Assembly: GCA_037367405.1 (NCBI GenBank)
Contig: JAZKJV010006930.1
Span: 124,001 to 188,000 of the forward strand
Source of the DNA: Ottelia alismoides
Lineage: Eukaryota; Streptophyta; Magnoliopsida; Alismatales; Hydrocharitaceae
Direction: 5' to 3'
Length of the DNA: 64,000 bases
The translations under genes and the position numbers were made by a program. A model generated the notes under the pieces. That model was not told the origin of the DNA and did not search any database. It saw only the letters and a program-made list of their open reading frames with translations. Of the stretch, positions 31,436 to 43,088 are shown piece by piece. Each line of letters begins with the position of its first letter. Position 1 is the first letter of the stretch.

Positions 31436-32764
31436 TACTAGGATTAGAATTTTAGTCTAAACATCCCTCAAGTTCCATAAATCTATATTGAGGTTTGCCT
31501 CAACGACCAGCTCAGATACACTCATCCATGTTGCTAACTCTACCAACCTTGAATTCTATTTATACTGTGTGTGAATTGTTTTATCTCTTCCTGCTCAAAG
31601 AAGTGAAGAAACTGCCCATCCCAATAATACACTCTAATTGGTTCCTCATCTAGCTACTTTTTCCTCGAGGAAGGGTTATTGCCTTCTAAGGTTAGGTCAT
31701 GTTGTGTCCACAATCGAATAGAGAGAGAAAGTAGAAGAACGAGAAGAGAACTGGAGTGTGACCGATATAGACACATCTCGTTGTGAAGCCCAACTAGTGT
31801 AGATAAGTCTCCACTAAGATGTGCGGGCTTTTTGGTGGAAGCTTGGACCATTGTGTTCATATTTTTATTTGGTGGATTCTTCTTTGAATTAGCTCTGTAA
31901 TGTTGCTTGCACTGCATCAATCTTTTTGTGCATTGACGGATATAGCATCTTTTCATTCCATCCATTTTTTGAGATCTTGGAAAAATCGTTCCAGCAAATC
32001 CTTCCCTCATCGGAAGCATTATTTCAACCCTAGTCTCTCCCATTTTTAGACGTCCATGCCACAAGACAATGATAGAAATGCACCACTGAGATGGATTGCC
32101 CTTCGCAGCCCCATGCAAGTTGAGCTAAGTGCAAAGCGCATGTGTCCAAGATTTGTTCACTGATGAAGAGTTAAATGGATGACACCAAGTGTTCTACATA
32201 GGCACTTTCAAGTTGACTTCCCAAACATGACCTTACGGAAACTAAAGATTTAAGTCAATGACCTGAAGAGTCTAAATTCCAGTTCCTAACTAGGCTCCTT
32301 ACAATGAAAGTTAAATGCCATAATCAAGCTCAATCCTTTAGACAATTCTCAATTTTTAGTACTAGAAATCAAGGTTATTCTAAAAAATGCTATTGCAAAT
32401 GCAACCATATTTTTGTGAAGTGTATTTTCTAAATTTTACTCATTTTTATGGATTTTAAAGATTTTGTAATTTTTATTAATTTTAGGACTTCACATTTTTA
32501 TGGATTTTTTTATTATTTTTATAAACAAGTCTATGTACAAGTATATATTTTAATAGATATGATTTTAAATAAGTATTATGCATATTAAATACATATTTTA
32601 AATAAGGGTTTCACACAAATATTTAGACATATTTTACTTATTTATAAATAATAAATAAATAGATTTTAAATTAACCCTTACCCACTTTTCATGGATTTTA
32701 TAGATATAGAAAATACATAAAAGTGCAAGTTATGGATGCAAGTATATATATAATATATACATAC
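31436..32764 (-). other. Ath-3 3' region
   Basis: Complement-equivalent of the Ath-2 3' region (26340-27680), including the open frame 31654-32118. The distal AT-rich block 32340-32760 matches Ath-2 26340-26820 in style. The polypurine tract and 3' LTR are missing at the 31435 junction. Confidence 0.65.
31654..32118 (-). CDS. Ath-3 conserved open frame in env position
   Basis: 154 codons, unknown function, starting MHGAAKGNPSQWC. A Lys/Asn-rich middle is followed by a hydrophobic stretch SSLLVLLLSLS, then RLWTQHDLTLEGN, ending PSSRKK and stop. The last 60 or so residues align in frame with Ath-2 27178-27417 with matching stop. It lies between integrase and the 3' LTR, the position of env-like frames in Athila. 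No signal peptide or fusion motif is evident, so an env assignment is only a suggestion. Confidence 0.4.
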   Translation of the reverse strand: MHGAAKGNPSQWCISIIVLWHGRLKMGETRVEIMLPMREGFAGTIFPRSQKMDGMKRCYIRQCTKRLMQCKQHYRANSKKNPPNKNMNTMVQASTKKPAHLSGDLSTLVGLHNEMCLYRSHSSSLLVLLLSLSIRLWTQHDLTLEGNNPSSRKK

Positions 32765-33125
32765 CCCCTATACTTAGCTTGTGTTATTTCCTCATAGTGT
32801 CAAAAGAGAAACATGAGAACATAACTTGTGCTAAGTAAAAGTGGGTGAAAAAGAATAAAAGAATAGAAGTTAGTCGCCCCTATAGGAATATGCAACAAAG
32901 GAATAAAAGGACGAAAAAAGACTAAATCAAAAAAAATCACTCGATCCCCCTAAACTTAGGATAAGGCATCCTAAGTAGAAAAGAATGTGGCCAAAAATTG
33001 GGGATAAGTGATTGGTGTAAAGGAAAGGATATACAAGAGAAAAATAAAAAGAACAAAATCGAAAGGTGCAAATCAATGGGCAATCGACCCCCTATACTTA
33101 GGATATGGTATCCTAAGTATATAAG
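32765..33125 (-). repeat. Stem-loop/G-run array of Ath-3
   Basis: Minus-strand units occur at 33087-33120 (TACTTAGGAT, loop, ATCCTAAGTATAGGGG) and 32944-32980 (CTACTTAGGAT, loop, ATCCTAAGTTTAGGGGG). Diverged ones lie near 32812-32845 and 32764-32800 (GCTAAGTATAGGGGG without a strong stem). The last is the same diverged class that ends the Ath-2 and Ath-6 arrays. Confidence 0.8.
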
Positions 33126-33174
33126 AAGAGCAAAAAATGTGGATGATTGTGGTCTATGAAGAATATACATGTGA

Positions 33175-35036
33175 TGTACTCAAGAAAACTGAAAGGTTCA
33201 CAGTTCTCTGTACAAGATGAAATGAAGTGGAAGAGTAGTTATACATCCTATACAAAGTAGATCACCTTCGCACGGACCAGATGATCAGTAGTCTCCACAA
33301 AGTGCTTCAACATATGCACATTCACAATGAATGGATCTGCACCAGGTGATACATCTGATATAGCAATACTTCCATTGTCATGCACCATTCTGACTATGTA
33401 CGATCCTTTCCACTTCCTCTTCAATTTGCCAGGAAAAATTCTCAATCGTGCATTGAACAACTATACTTTCTACTCAAGAACAAAGATCTTGTGTTTAATA
33501 TGTTTATCATGTCATCTCTTCACTTTGTCCTTATAAAATGAGGGTGTTCCCGTATGCATGATTTTAAATCTCTACTAGCTCATTCAAATCCATCTTCCTT
33601 TTGGCTCTAGCTTTCTGCATGTCAAGTGAAATCACTCTGATATCCCATTCAGATTTGTGCATGATCTCTACGGGCAAATGGCATGGCCTCCCATAAACTA
33701 GTCTGAAGCGTGAAGCACCTAAGGGAGCCTTATATGTAGTATGATATGCCCAAACAACTTGGTCCAGAAGTTGTGACCAGTTCTTCTTATTCGGTTGTAC
33801 CAATTTATGAAGAATAAATTTTACCTCCCTATTTGAAACTTCAGCCATGTCGTTCGTCTGTGAGTGGTAAGGAGAAGCTACTCTGTGATCAATGCCATAG
33901 TTCTTCACTAGCTTTTTCACCTCCTTATTAATGAAGTGGCTACCCCCATATGAAATGAGAATATGGAATACCGAACCGTGAAATAATATGTTCCCTCAGG
34001 AACCTACACACTATCCTATTATCAGTGGTTTGAGCGGGTATAACCTCCAACCATCTGCTAACATAATCCGCAGTGAGAAGAATGTACTCAAAGCCACTGC
34101 TGCAAGGAAACAATCCCATAAAGTCTTGCCCCATGCGTCAAATATCTCACAAATAATAATAGGTCACATAGGCATCATATCTCTAGCACTGGTTGTCCCT
34201 ATTGCTCTCTGACAACTCGGGCAACTCTTCACAAATGTGCAAGCATCTCTAGTAAGAGTTGGCCATCAAAATCCGCTCTGAAGTACCTTCTGCGCTGTCC
34301 TCTTCCTTGAATGATGTCCCTTTCCTCTAAGGAATGGCACAGAGTAAGGACACTATTGTATTCCTCCTGAGGAATACATCGTTTGTAAACACAATTCGAT
34401 CCCTCGCAAAAAATAATTGGATCCTCCCAATGGTAATATTGTGCCTTAACAACTAGCCCATCGACTCGGTCCTTCAACCAACTCCGTGGACTCTTCTGTG
34501 TAACCAGAAAGTTCATTGTATCTACATACCTGGAAGCTATGTAACTGCAAAGATACTCTCGTCTGGAAATCTCTCTACAATCTCAAGCGCGTACTCATTT
34601 GAAGGCTGCTCTATCTGTAATCGGTAGAGGTGATCAGCTACCACGTTCTTTACCCCAGGTTTATCCCTAATATCCAAATCAAACTCCTGGAGTAATAGAA
34701 TCTATCTAAGAAGGCGTGCCCTGGAATCCTTCTTCTCCATCAAAAATCTGATAGCTGAATGATATGTGAAAACTAGAATCTTTGAGCGAAGAAGATATGA
34801 TCTGAATTTGTCCAATGCGAATACCACTGCCAATATCTCTTTCTCTATCATTTTATAATTGAGTTGAGCATCATCTAAAGTATGGATGGTATAATGGATG
34901 GCAACAGGAAGCCCATTCCCCCTCTGTCCTAATACAACCCCAACTGCAAAATCCGAAGCATCCGTCATGATCTCAAAGTGAGGAGACTAATCAGGTGGCT
35001 GTAGGACATGAGCACTGATAATTATCGCTTTCAATG
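33175..35036 (-). pseudogene. Ath-3 pol: RNase H and integrase
   Basis: Minus strand. RNase H: FEIMTDASDFAVGVVLGQRG, with catalytic Asp, then YKMIEKEILAVVFALDKFRS with the conserved Glu. Integrase: CIPQEEYN and broken zinc-finger region at 34229-34516. The core has QDFMGLFP (Asp), TADYVSRWLEVIPAQ (33940-34134), and NYGIDHRVASPYHSQTN then SNREVK with the Glu (33564-33920). After it come FRLVYGRPCHLPVE and the C-terminal RLRIFPGKLKRKWKG block (33248-33460). The second catalytic Asp region (SDxGxxF) is disrupted near 33940. The domain starts at FLTLKA, about 35035, right beside the Ath-4 array; RT is missing. Confidence 0.85.
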
Positions 35037-35049
35037 TAAGGAAGGTACA

Positions 35050-35405
35050 CAACGTCCCTCCTATACTTAGGATCAAACAATCCTAAGTATAACAGATTGT
35101 ACACAAGGTAGGGAGGGTCAATGATGGGAATAAACAGATCGTACACAGACTGTCTACCCCTATACTTAGGGTAAGATATCCCTAAGTACAAACAAGAAGA
35201 GGAAACAATGGAGAGCATCAAATATTGAAAGAACTCAGGGTGCACACCCCCCTATACTCAAGATAAAGTATATCCTAAGTATAGAAAACTGACAAAAAGG
35301 GAAGACAACTTTTAGGTAGAGAATATAGATGAAGATAGAATAAGAAAGCTGAACAACTCAGGGTGAACATCCCCCTATACTTAGGACAAATTACATCCTA
35401 AGTGT
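35050..35405 (-). repeat. Stem-loop/G-run array of Ath-4, four units
   Basis: Plus-strand readings: CTATACTTAGGAT, loop, ATCCTAAGTATA (35061-35095); CTATACTTAGGGT, loop, CCCTAAGTA (35157-35190); CTATACTCAAGAT, loop, ATCCTAAGTATAG (35252-35285); and CTATACTTAGGAC, loop, ATCCTAAGTGTAG (35374-35407). On the coding strand each is followed by a short G-run. The loop of the unit nearest the 3' end resembles the loops of Ath-6 unit 3 and Ath-2 unit 4. The fifth, diverged unit is missing at the deletion edge. Confidence 0.85.
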
Positions 35406-35479
35406 AGCAATGATGAAGGGGATGCCACCTTTTCGGAAGAACAAGAAACCTAAGAAGGAAAAGAAGAAAAGAATAAAAA

Positions 35480-36790
35480 TCATTCAAAAATGTTTTGATT
35501 TGCTTTGTCTTCTAGTGCAACTATGGAGGTATTTGGCTCATCATCGTAAATCACGTGGATTGAGTCAACGACAAACAAAAATGTGTCATATTCAATATAT
35601 GATTTCATAAGATGTCCATTGACCACAAATGGTTGTGCGTCAGCTGACAAACAAGATATCATTACGCTTCCGTTGTCACGCACATGCCTCACTGTAAACG
35701 GCCCAGTCCATTTTCTCTTCAGCTTTCCTGGAAAGATCTTCAATTTCGCATCAAAAAACCACACCTTTTGACCCGGCTTGAAGGATGTGCGATGGATATG
35801 CTTGCCATTCCACTTTTTGACCTTCTCCTTGCACATAAGGTTGTTGTCATATGCATAATATCTAAATTCCAATAATTTATTGAGATCCACTTTTCAGTTC
35901 TTCCTGGCTTTATCAGAATCCAAATCGTAGAGGTTAATGGCCTATAAAGATTTATATTTCAGCTCAACGGGCAGATGATTTGATTTGCCATACACCAGGC
36001 GGTCGGGAGACGTTCCTAATGGTGACTTGCATGTGGTTCTGTAAGTCCAAAAACCGAATCAAGCAGCTAAGACCAGTTCTTTCGATCCGAATGCACAAGC
36101 TTCTATAGGATGGACTTTATCTCCCTATTTGAACATTTAGCTAAGCTATTGGACTATGGGTGGTATAGTGAAGTGACACAAATTTCTATGTAGAATTCTT
36201 GAGTTGACTTCTTAACATCTTTACTGATGAATTGGCTACCCCTGTTAGATAATATAATTTTGGGAATCTCGAACTGTGCAATGATATGATCTCTTAAAAA
36301 TTGACAAATAGTTCGACAGTCGACAGTTCTGGCGGGAATAGCCTCCACCTAGAGACTCACATAGTCAACAATAAGTAGAATATATTCATAACCCTGCCTG
36401 TTCAGAAATGGGCCCATAAAGTCGATGCAACAAGAGTCGAAGACGGTGGATATTTGAATGAACTTTTCATTCAGAGGCATCATGTCTCTCATTCCAATGG
36501 TTCCGCACATCTTTTAGCAGTCACTGCAATGCTTTACATAATATTTTACATCCTTGAATAGTGTAGGCCACCGTAGGCCACTCTGAAGAACTTTTGCTAC
36601 CGTTTGTCAGCATGAATGGTGTCCTTCTAATTCTTGGTCATAACAAAGTGCAAGGACACTCCAAACTTGCTCCTGAGAAATACACCTCCTCCACATGCAA
36701 TGTGTCCCCTCACAGAATAGATATAGATCCTCCCATTGCTAATAATAGATTTTAGATAAGAATTTGTTTACATTCAGCTTCATCCAATCT
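35480..36790 (-). pseudogene. Ath-4 integrase
   Basis: Minus strand. It inserts element cDNA into chromosomes. N-terminal zinc-binding region around 36520-36660 is broken. Core around 36154-36450 includes a YILLIVDYVS-like block, EAIPARTVDCRTICQFLRDH and ILSNRGSQFISK, where SDRG has become SNRG, losing the catalytic Asp. The core then breaks around 36050-36150. The C-terminal part (35480-35890) is a single good frame: VKKWNGKHIHRTSFKPGQKV, DAKLKIFPGKLKRKWTGPF and FVVNGHLMKSY, the usual tail of Athila integrase. Confidence 0.83.
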
Positions 36791-38245
36791 TGTGGAGTTC
36801 TCTTGGATATAAGTTAGTTTACAATATCAGCATATCAAGGAAGCAAGGTGAGTGACAAAATTGCCTCATCTAGGAAGGTCTCAGTGATGGGCTGCAAATT
36901 CTGCTTACAAGATTCAGGATCTGGAAGTTTGGATAAGTGGTCAGCTGCCACATTCTTAAATCCAAGTTTATCTCAAATTTCAAGGTCAAATTCCTGGAAG
37001 ATAAGGATACAACATATTAGACATCCTTCTTCTGTCGTAAATATCAGACGGCCGAGTGATCTGTATATACGATGACCTTGGCTCCAAGGATTGGGATCTA
37101 AACTTTTCCCAGGCAAAGAATACCGCTAGTAGCTCCTTCTCAGCGATTGTGCAATTTCTTTGAGCTTCATCGAGCGTTCAGATAGTGCATTGAATAGAAA
37201 ATGGGATATTATCTTTCCTCTGTCCTAGCACAACACTAATGACATAATTTGATGCATTTGTCATTATCTCAAATGGTTGTGTCCAAATCAACGGTTGCAC
37301 GACAATGGCCTATGTGATAAGCTCTTTCAACTTACTAAAGGCAAGGAGCACACAGTTGTCAACAATAAAATCATTCTCCTTGCCTAACAACTAGGTCAAC
37401 AATTTGGCAAAATTACTGAAATCTTTGATAAACTGCCAGTTAAACTGACATGGCCTAAGAATGACCTGATCTGCTTAATGGTTGTAGGTGGCTCTAGTTT
37501 AGAAATCACCCCCTCCTTGGTTGGGTCAACTTCCATGCCACGTTTAGATACAACGTGACCCATCACAATTCCTTTAGTTACCATGAAGTTGTTCTTGTCC
37601 CATGAGTGCACTAGATTTACTTTGTAGCATCTCTGTAAGACTCGATTTAAATAATAAATACTCTGATCAAAGGAATATATGTAGATAGAAAAGTCATCCA
37701 TGAAAACCTCAAGAAAATTGCCCACCGTATCGATAAAAACTGCAAGCATACACCACTTAAATGTGTTGCATAGCCTGAACGACATCTATCTAAAGGAGTA
37801 TGTACCAAATGGACATGTGAACACGATCTTCTCTTGATCTTTAGGTGCTATAGCAACTTGATTATACCTAGAGTATCCATATAAGAAGTAGAAGTATTCC
37901 TTTGCGACCAGTCTCTCGAGAATCTGGTCGATGAAGGGTAGAGGAAAGTGATCATTCTTGGTGATGAGATTGAGTCTTCTATAATCCACACATACTCACC
38001 AAGAAGTGGGTACTCTAGTCATGATGTCCTCTTCTTTGTCATTCTTCTTGATGGTGATCCCAGATTTCGTCGGCATTACATGTAGAGGGCCCACCCATTT
38101 TCTGTTGGAGATGGGATATATGAATCTCGCATAGCACCATTTCTGACTTTCTTTCATGAAAATCTCTCGAAGGTTCAAATTAAGTCTTCTCTGAAATTCG
38201 GGGATGGTTTGCTATCTTCTTCAATGAAGCAAAAGGAAGGGTTAA
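36791..38245 (-). pseudogene. Ath-4 reverse transcriptase and RNase H
   Basis: Minus strand. RT begins with LNLREIFMKESQKW, FIYPISNRKWVGPLHV and RVPTSW (37996-38178). It continues DYRRLNLITKNDHFPLPFID, SRYNQVAI and FTCPFGTYSFR (37786-37989), then FMDDFSIYI with both catalytic Asp residues (about 37690) and PPTTIKQIRSFLGHVS (37396-37785). RNase H (36800-37330) is recognisable only in pieces, with several stops. RT retains most motifs but is split over at least three frames. Confidence 0.85.
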
Positions 38246-38475
38246 TCCCATGGAGATCCGAAGTCATCCAATCAATAGCCTTCTAGTTCCATTAAAAATT
38301 CTCCATCAGACGAGATTCCTGGTCTTCGACCAGATAAGCATTGATGATGACCGGGTACATGTTAGGTTCACCCACAAGGAATGCATACTTCATATTGTAG
38401 GGCATTTGTTTCAGCTCAGGCAAGTGGGAGATGCATCCATGGTGACTTCAACTATCAGAACAGGTGGTGGTTGTT

Positions 38476-39300
38476 TCATCTGCTCAGTGTCCACCATACT
38501 CTTTTCAGCCTCTTTATTAAAAATTCACAAAATTTGTCAATAATATCATCTTCATTGTAGACATCCTCAATAATCTGCTCTTGGTCTTGAGGGCACGTCA
38601 TCTCCATAGAAACCTCATCAAGTGACTTAACAAGAATCTCATCATGATCGGCAAGGGAAAATTTGATTGCATTCTCCATTCCTTCCTCGGGGCAGAGGAA
38701 TTCATGGATCTCATTGTCATCCATAAAGAGGTTGGTGTCTTGAATTTCTACCGAAAAGACGTACTCTTCAGAATGATTGATCACCCTCACACATGATGCA
38801 AGTGTTCCCTCTGTAGACTTTATGTCGGATACAGTCTCTATCTTGACTTTGTTGTTGCTAGAGTCGAATGTAATTTCTCCAGTGTCGTAGTTCACCACCG
38901 TGTTGGTCGTTCGCAGAAACACCTGATTAAGGATGATGGGGGTGAGGAGCAGAGGTCTGAAGAAATCCATATCTAGTACGACAAAATCAGTAGGGAATTG
39001 CAACCCCTAAACCGTGACATATGTCTTCCAACACGCCCCTTTATCGCTTGATGGATTTATTCGCGAATTGCAGAATCATCTTTATAGGGTTGAGCGGTCC
39101 TAACCCGAATTCAATAAGCAGTGAAGCTAGCATTAAATTGACAGATGACCCACTATCAAGCAAAGTGTGTTCAAACTCTTGGTCGAGCATCTGACAACAA
39201 ACGAGAGGTGCTCCCTTATCTGTCTTTTTGTCTGGGAGATTGTTGATTGCATTGACTGTAGCCATTGTAAGAATATGCTTTTTAGACTTGTCACTTTTAC
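38476..39300 (-). pseudogene. Ath-4 protease and acidic linker
   Basis: Minus strand. The frame 39041-39265 has GAPLVCCQMLDQEFEHTLLD, then DSGSSVNLM with the catalytic DSG intact, and MILQFANKSIKR. After a short break the frame 38476-39003 continues FPTDFVVLDMDF and PIILNQVFLRTTN, with VNYDTGEITF, ending the protease. A long Asp/Glu-rich linker leads toward RT. The linker is best preserved here and corresponds to plus-strand 50960-51250 in Ath-5. Confidence 0.83.
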
Positions 39301-39383
39301 TCCTCGACTTGTGAGGATGAGTCCTTGAAATACGACAATATGGGAGTCACTAACTAATGGCCTGACAAATCTGTCTCACTGTC

Positions 39384-39401
39384 GCTGAGGCAACTACTCC
39401 A
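39384..39401 (-). promoter_or_regulatory. Primer-binding site of Ath-4
   Basis: Minus strand TGGAGTAGTTGCCTCAGC, a degenerate version of the tRNA-Asp-complementary TGGCGCCGTTGCCGGGGA, ten bases after the LTR end. Confidence 0.5.
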
Positions 39402-39411
39402 ACCTTCTCGT

Positions 39412-42400
39412 TGTTTCGATAATTAATCCACAAAGATAATTAGACAATTAAGAGCAAGAGTTAAAATTTATTATACCCTACTAAGAATGTATAATGGCAA
39501 GCAAGTAGGGGTCAAACTCAGGAAGCAAAGGAATAGAGCAGGCAAGATAAAAATCAAAGCACGAATTATCACTTAACTACTTAGCCAAGTTGCAATTTTT
39601 GTTGGTTTTTTATTTTGAAATTTTTTATTTTATTTTTATTTTATATTTTGATTTTAATTTTCTGATTTTGTATTTTCTTCTTATATTTTTTATATTTTTA
39701 TATTTTCTTTTTCTGTTAATATCTATATAAGGCTATATAAAGGATATATACAATATAGGCTATCATAGATATAAATACTAATAAAAATGACAAAAATAAA
39801 GAAAATCAAATATTTTTAGGTTTTCTGATATTCTTATTTTTGTGAATGTTGAGAAATTTTGCTAATATATATATTTTTAAAGTCAAAATTACTCTAAAGA
39901 GGGATAAAATTAATACCCAAAATTAAAACTGAGATTAAAAATAAAAAATATCAAAAATTCTCCAAATTAGTTTTAATATAAAGAAAGTTCGAAGATAGAA
40001 AATATAATTATTTTGAATTTTTAAGAATTTTTTATATTTTTTATAAAGATTTTAAAGATTTTTCAATTTTATGAATTTTCTTTTTAATTTTTAAGGGTTT
40101 CTGACTTGAAGGTAAAAAACAAATAAATAAAGAAATATATTTTTGGGGGGATTTTTCAAAATGTTTTGATATTATTTATGTCTTTTATATTGCAAATAGG
40201 GACAACAAAGGTTATTTTTTATTTTTAATAAATAATAAAAAATTCAAATTGGAAAATAAAAATATGTGCATGAATGTGTGCAATCAGGAAGCTACAACAA
40301 TTTTTGGAGAATTTTTTAAGTTTAATTGCTATTTAAAATAAATAGAAACAATAAAGAGAAAATGCAATGTTGGCAGGGGCATTGAGGTAATAACAATAAA
40401 GTCGAAAGTCTTCTTTGCAATTTTCATAAAATTTAGAACTAAATAAAATAGTTTCTGGAATAAATGTAAATACACTAATATACAAGTGTCCCCTTGCAAA
40501 ATTGCCCCCACCTTACACGTACAGGTAGGTGAGGTGACATGGCCGGGGACCTGGATGCAAATGCCAAAAACGTGAGGGTCTTAGGTAAAATTATTACAAA
40601 ACATAATAAATACTGAGGAAAGTTTAAGGGTGAAATGATAAAGTACAAAAATCGGCTGGGCTACGTTGCAAAATACCTATGCCTTTGCATGAATGGACGG
40701 TTGATGTGCACCACTTATGCCACATGTCACGCCAAGGATGCACGATGATGGTTCAGATTCGGACAACCCAGATTAAATCGCTCGAGGATAACCAACAATC
40801 GAGGCTTAAAGGATCCAACGGTCGCTACAATGCCTAAAGAGGGGCCTTGATCATACGACTCAGAGATGATGGGGGAAGAACAACAGAAGAACTTCATCTT
40901 GGCGAGGTTCGATCCGATCTTCCTTCGTCGTTCGTCATCCCTAGGAGACTAGCAGTGGCTCAAAACACTCATGGGGTTCTTCTGCACTGGCTGAGCGACT
41001 CGAGAGGGGCCGACGAGCTCTAGTAGGTAGATAGAGGAGCTCCACCTGTGGGTTTTCTTGAGCCACGTGGAGGTTCAGATTGACCCCTATCTTGTATTTC
41101 CTTGCAGGTGTTAGTCATAAAAAAGGTTGGCGAGGAGATAGGTGGGTTTAGTTGGAAGAATAAGCGAGATGTGAGGTGGGTGGATTCCTCCGTTGAGCGA
41201 CAAAGAAGGATGAAGGTGATTGTGTGTTCTGTGCAAGAACATGGTGAGTAGGAGTGAGTCAGGTGGAGATAAGGCGCAGGGGAAGAGGATGGGGTGAGTT
41301 GGCGAGGCAAGCGTTATCAGAGATGATCGGAATCGATTGGTAGAGCTGGAGCTCCACCGGACGACAATCTTAGGATTTACACTCAATTTGCAACAATCAA
41401 CGAGAATAAGCTGCAAATCTAAGCTACGGTTATGCTAGGAAATGAAAAGGACATAAAAATGAAGAGGAAAGCTCATTGGGTCTTGCCTAGAATGAGGCTA
41501 TGGGTGGATACAGCAGCGGAGCTGGACCGGGCTCGATTCAACACTAAACGCCAATAGAAGACCCGCAAGGCCCTCCTGCTGCCACTAGGAAGAAGTAGGA
41601 GGTCTTACAACTAGATCAAAATGGCGGAAGAGGGATCAACTTGGAAAAGAAGGTGGAGGAGGACTTATGTACCAGATGCGGAGGAGGGTTGGAGATCGAG
41701 GGAGATCTAGTGGAGCAGCGATGCATTCCTCGAGATAACACAAGGGCATGAATTACCATCACCCGAGGAGAAAAAATCATGAAGATATCCTTCCAAGAAG
41801 AGGCTCGTACCATAGTGGAAAAATGCGAGAACAACGGCCAAAACCCAGCTCTGACAGCCTGGAGACCTCAGTCAGAGATTTGACCGATGTCAACGGGCAG
41901 GGGAAATTGGTTGGTCCACATGGACCAACCAGAAAAAACCTGATAATTTTTTTTAAAAATTGATTAGAAATGATAAATAAATTTATTACTTTTAAGTTAT
42001 AAAATGAAAAATATTCATAATTTTTCAAAGTATTTTATTATGATTTTTATTTATTTTTTAGAGCATTATATCTACAAGTTACTTTTTAGGGGTTATTTAT
42101 AGGTATATTCATATATATATATTGGTCTTTTATTTTTATTTTGTATTTTTGATTTTATTATTTTAATATATTATTTTATGTATTTATAAATTATTTTTAG
42201 ATACTTAAATATATTTCTATTTTATTTTCTTCGTATAATATATAAACTTAATTAAATAGTTGTATTAATTATATATGTATAGATATAAGTATTTCATCTA
42301 TGTATTTTATATACCTATTTTATTTTAGTATTTTATTTATGCTTTTATTCTTGTTTTAATATGTACATATATTATAAATAATATTTACAAAATTTAAAAA

Positions 42401-43088
42401 TATCAATTATGAAAATAATAAATAATAAATAAAATGAATATTTTAATCGATATAACTATACAATAGGGGTCCAAAACCTAACTTTCACACCTTAACTCCA
42501 AAATATATGAAACCAGCTTCATTCAATAAGTTATTAAACGTTATATACAATTAAAATGATTTTTATATATTTTGAGTTTTTATTTGAGAGATATGGGTCT
42601 GGGAAGTTGGGAATTTGGAATCTTATTTAGACTGTAATTTGTATACTGTATATTATTTTTATGTAAACTTAATTTTGTATTTTTTAATATTTTATTAGCT
42701 ACAACTTTCATGTACTAAGTTTCTTTATTTGAAGTATAAAAAGTAGAACTAAAAACAGGTCCCAAAAATATAGAATAAATAAATAAATGGAGATTTTATT
42801 GTATTTTTGACCCTTATCACCCCTACTTTATTCCTTGTCGACCTAGTCATCGAGATGCCTAGGTCTCAGGGTTTAGGGTCATAAAATATCTTCAATATTT
42901 TATTCTTTTTATTTTATTTTATTTTCTTTTCTTTATTCTACAAATTTCAACATTAAAACAATAATTTGTACATTATTTACACACAAATGTATGAATGCTA
43001 AATTGCCTAAATTAAGGGTATTTACACGCATTTACTAGGGTTTTAAGGCCAAAATGATAGAATACGAAGATGAAATGGATATCCATCA
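39412..43088 (-). repeat. Ath-4 5' LTR, complete
   Basis: 3677 bp. On the minus strand it starts TGATGGATATCCATTTCATC at 43088 and ends in CA at 39412. It is the only LTR with both ends visible and no large insertion. U3 AT-rich block 42000-42950; C/T-rich part (plus-strand view) 40680-41900; second AT-rich block 39560-40480. Open frames inside (41111-41416, 41616-41834, 41748-41963) are not genes. The TATA-like position near 41670 is degenerate. Confidence 0.82.

Larger units (their letters stand above)
35037..43088 (-). mobile_element. Ath-4: Athila-like element nested in Ath-3, no gag and no 3' LTR
   Basis: Minus strand. Complete 5' LTR (43088-39412), primer site (39401-39384), protease (39265), acidic linker, RT, RNase H, integrase (to 35480) and stem-loop array (35405-35050). 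Gag is absent: only about 120 bp separate the primer site from protease sequence. The left end stops within or just after the array, next to Ath-3 RNase H. It is inserted in Ath-3 just after gag. Confidence 0.78.
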
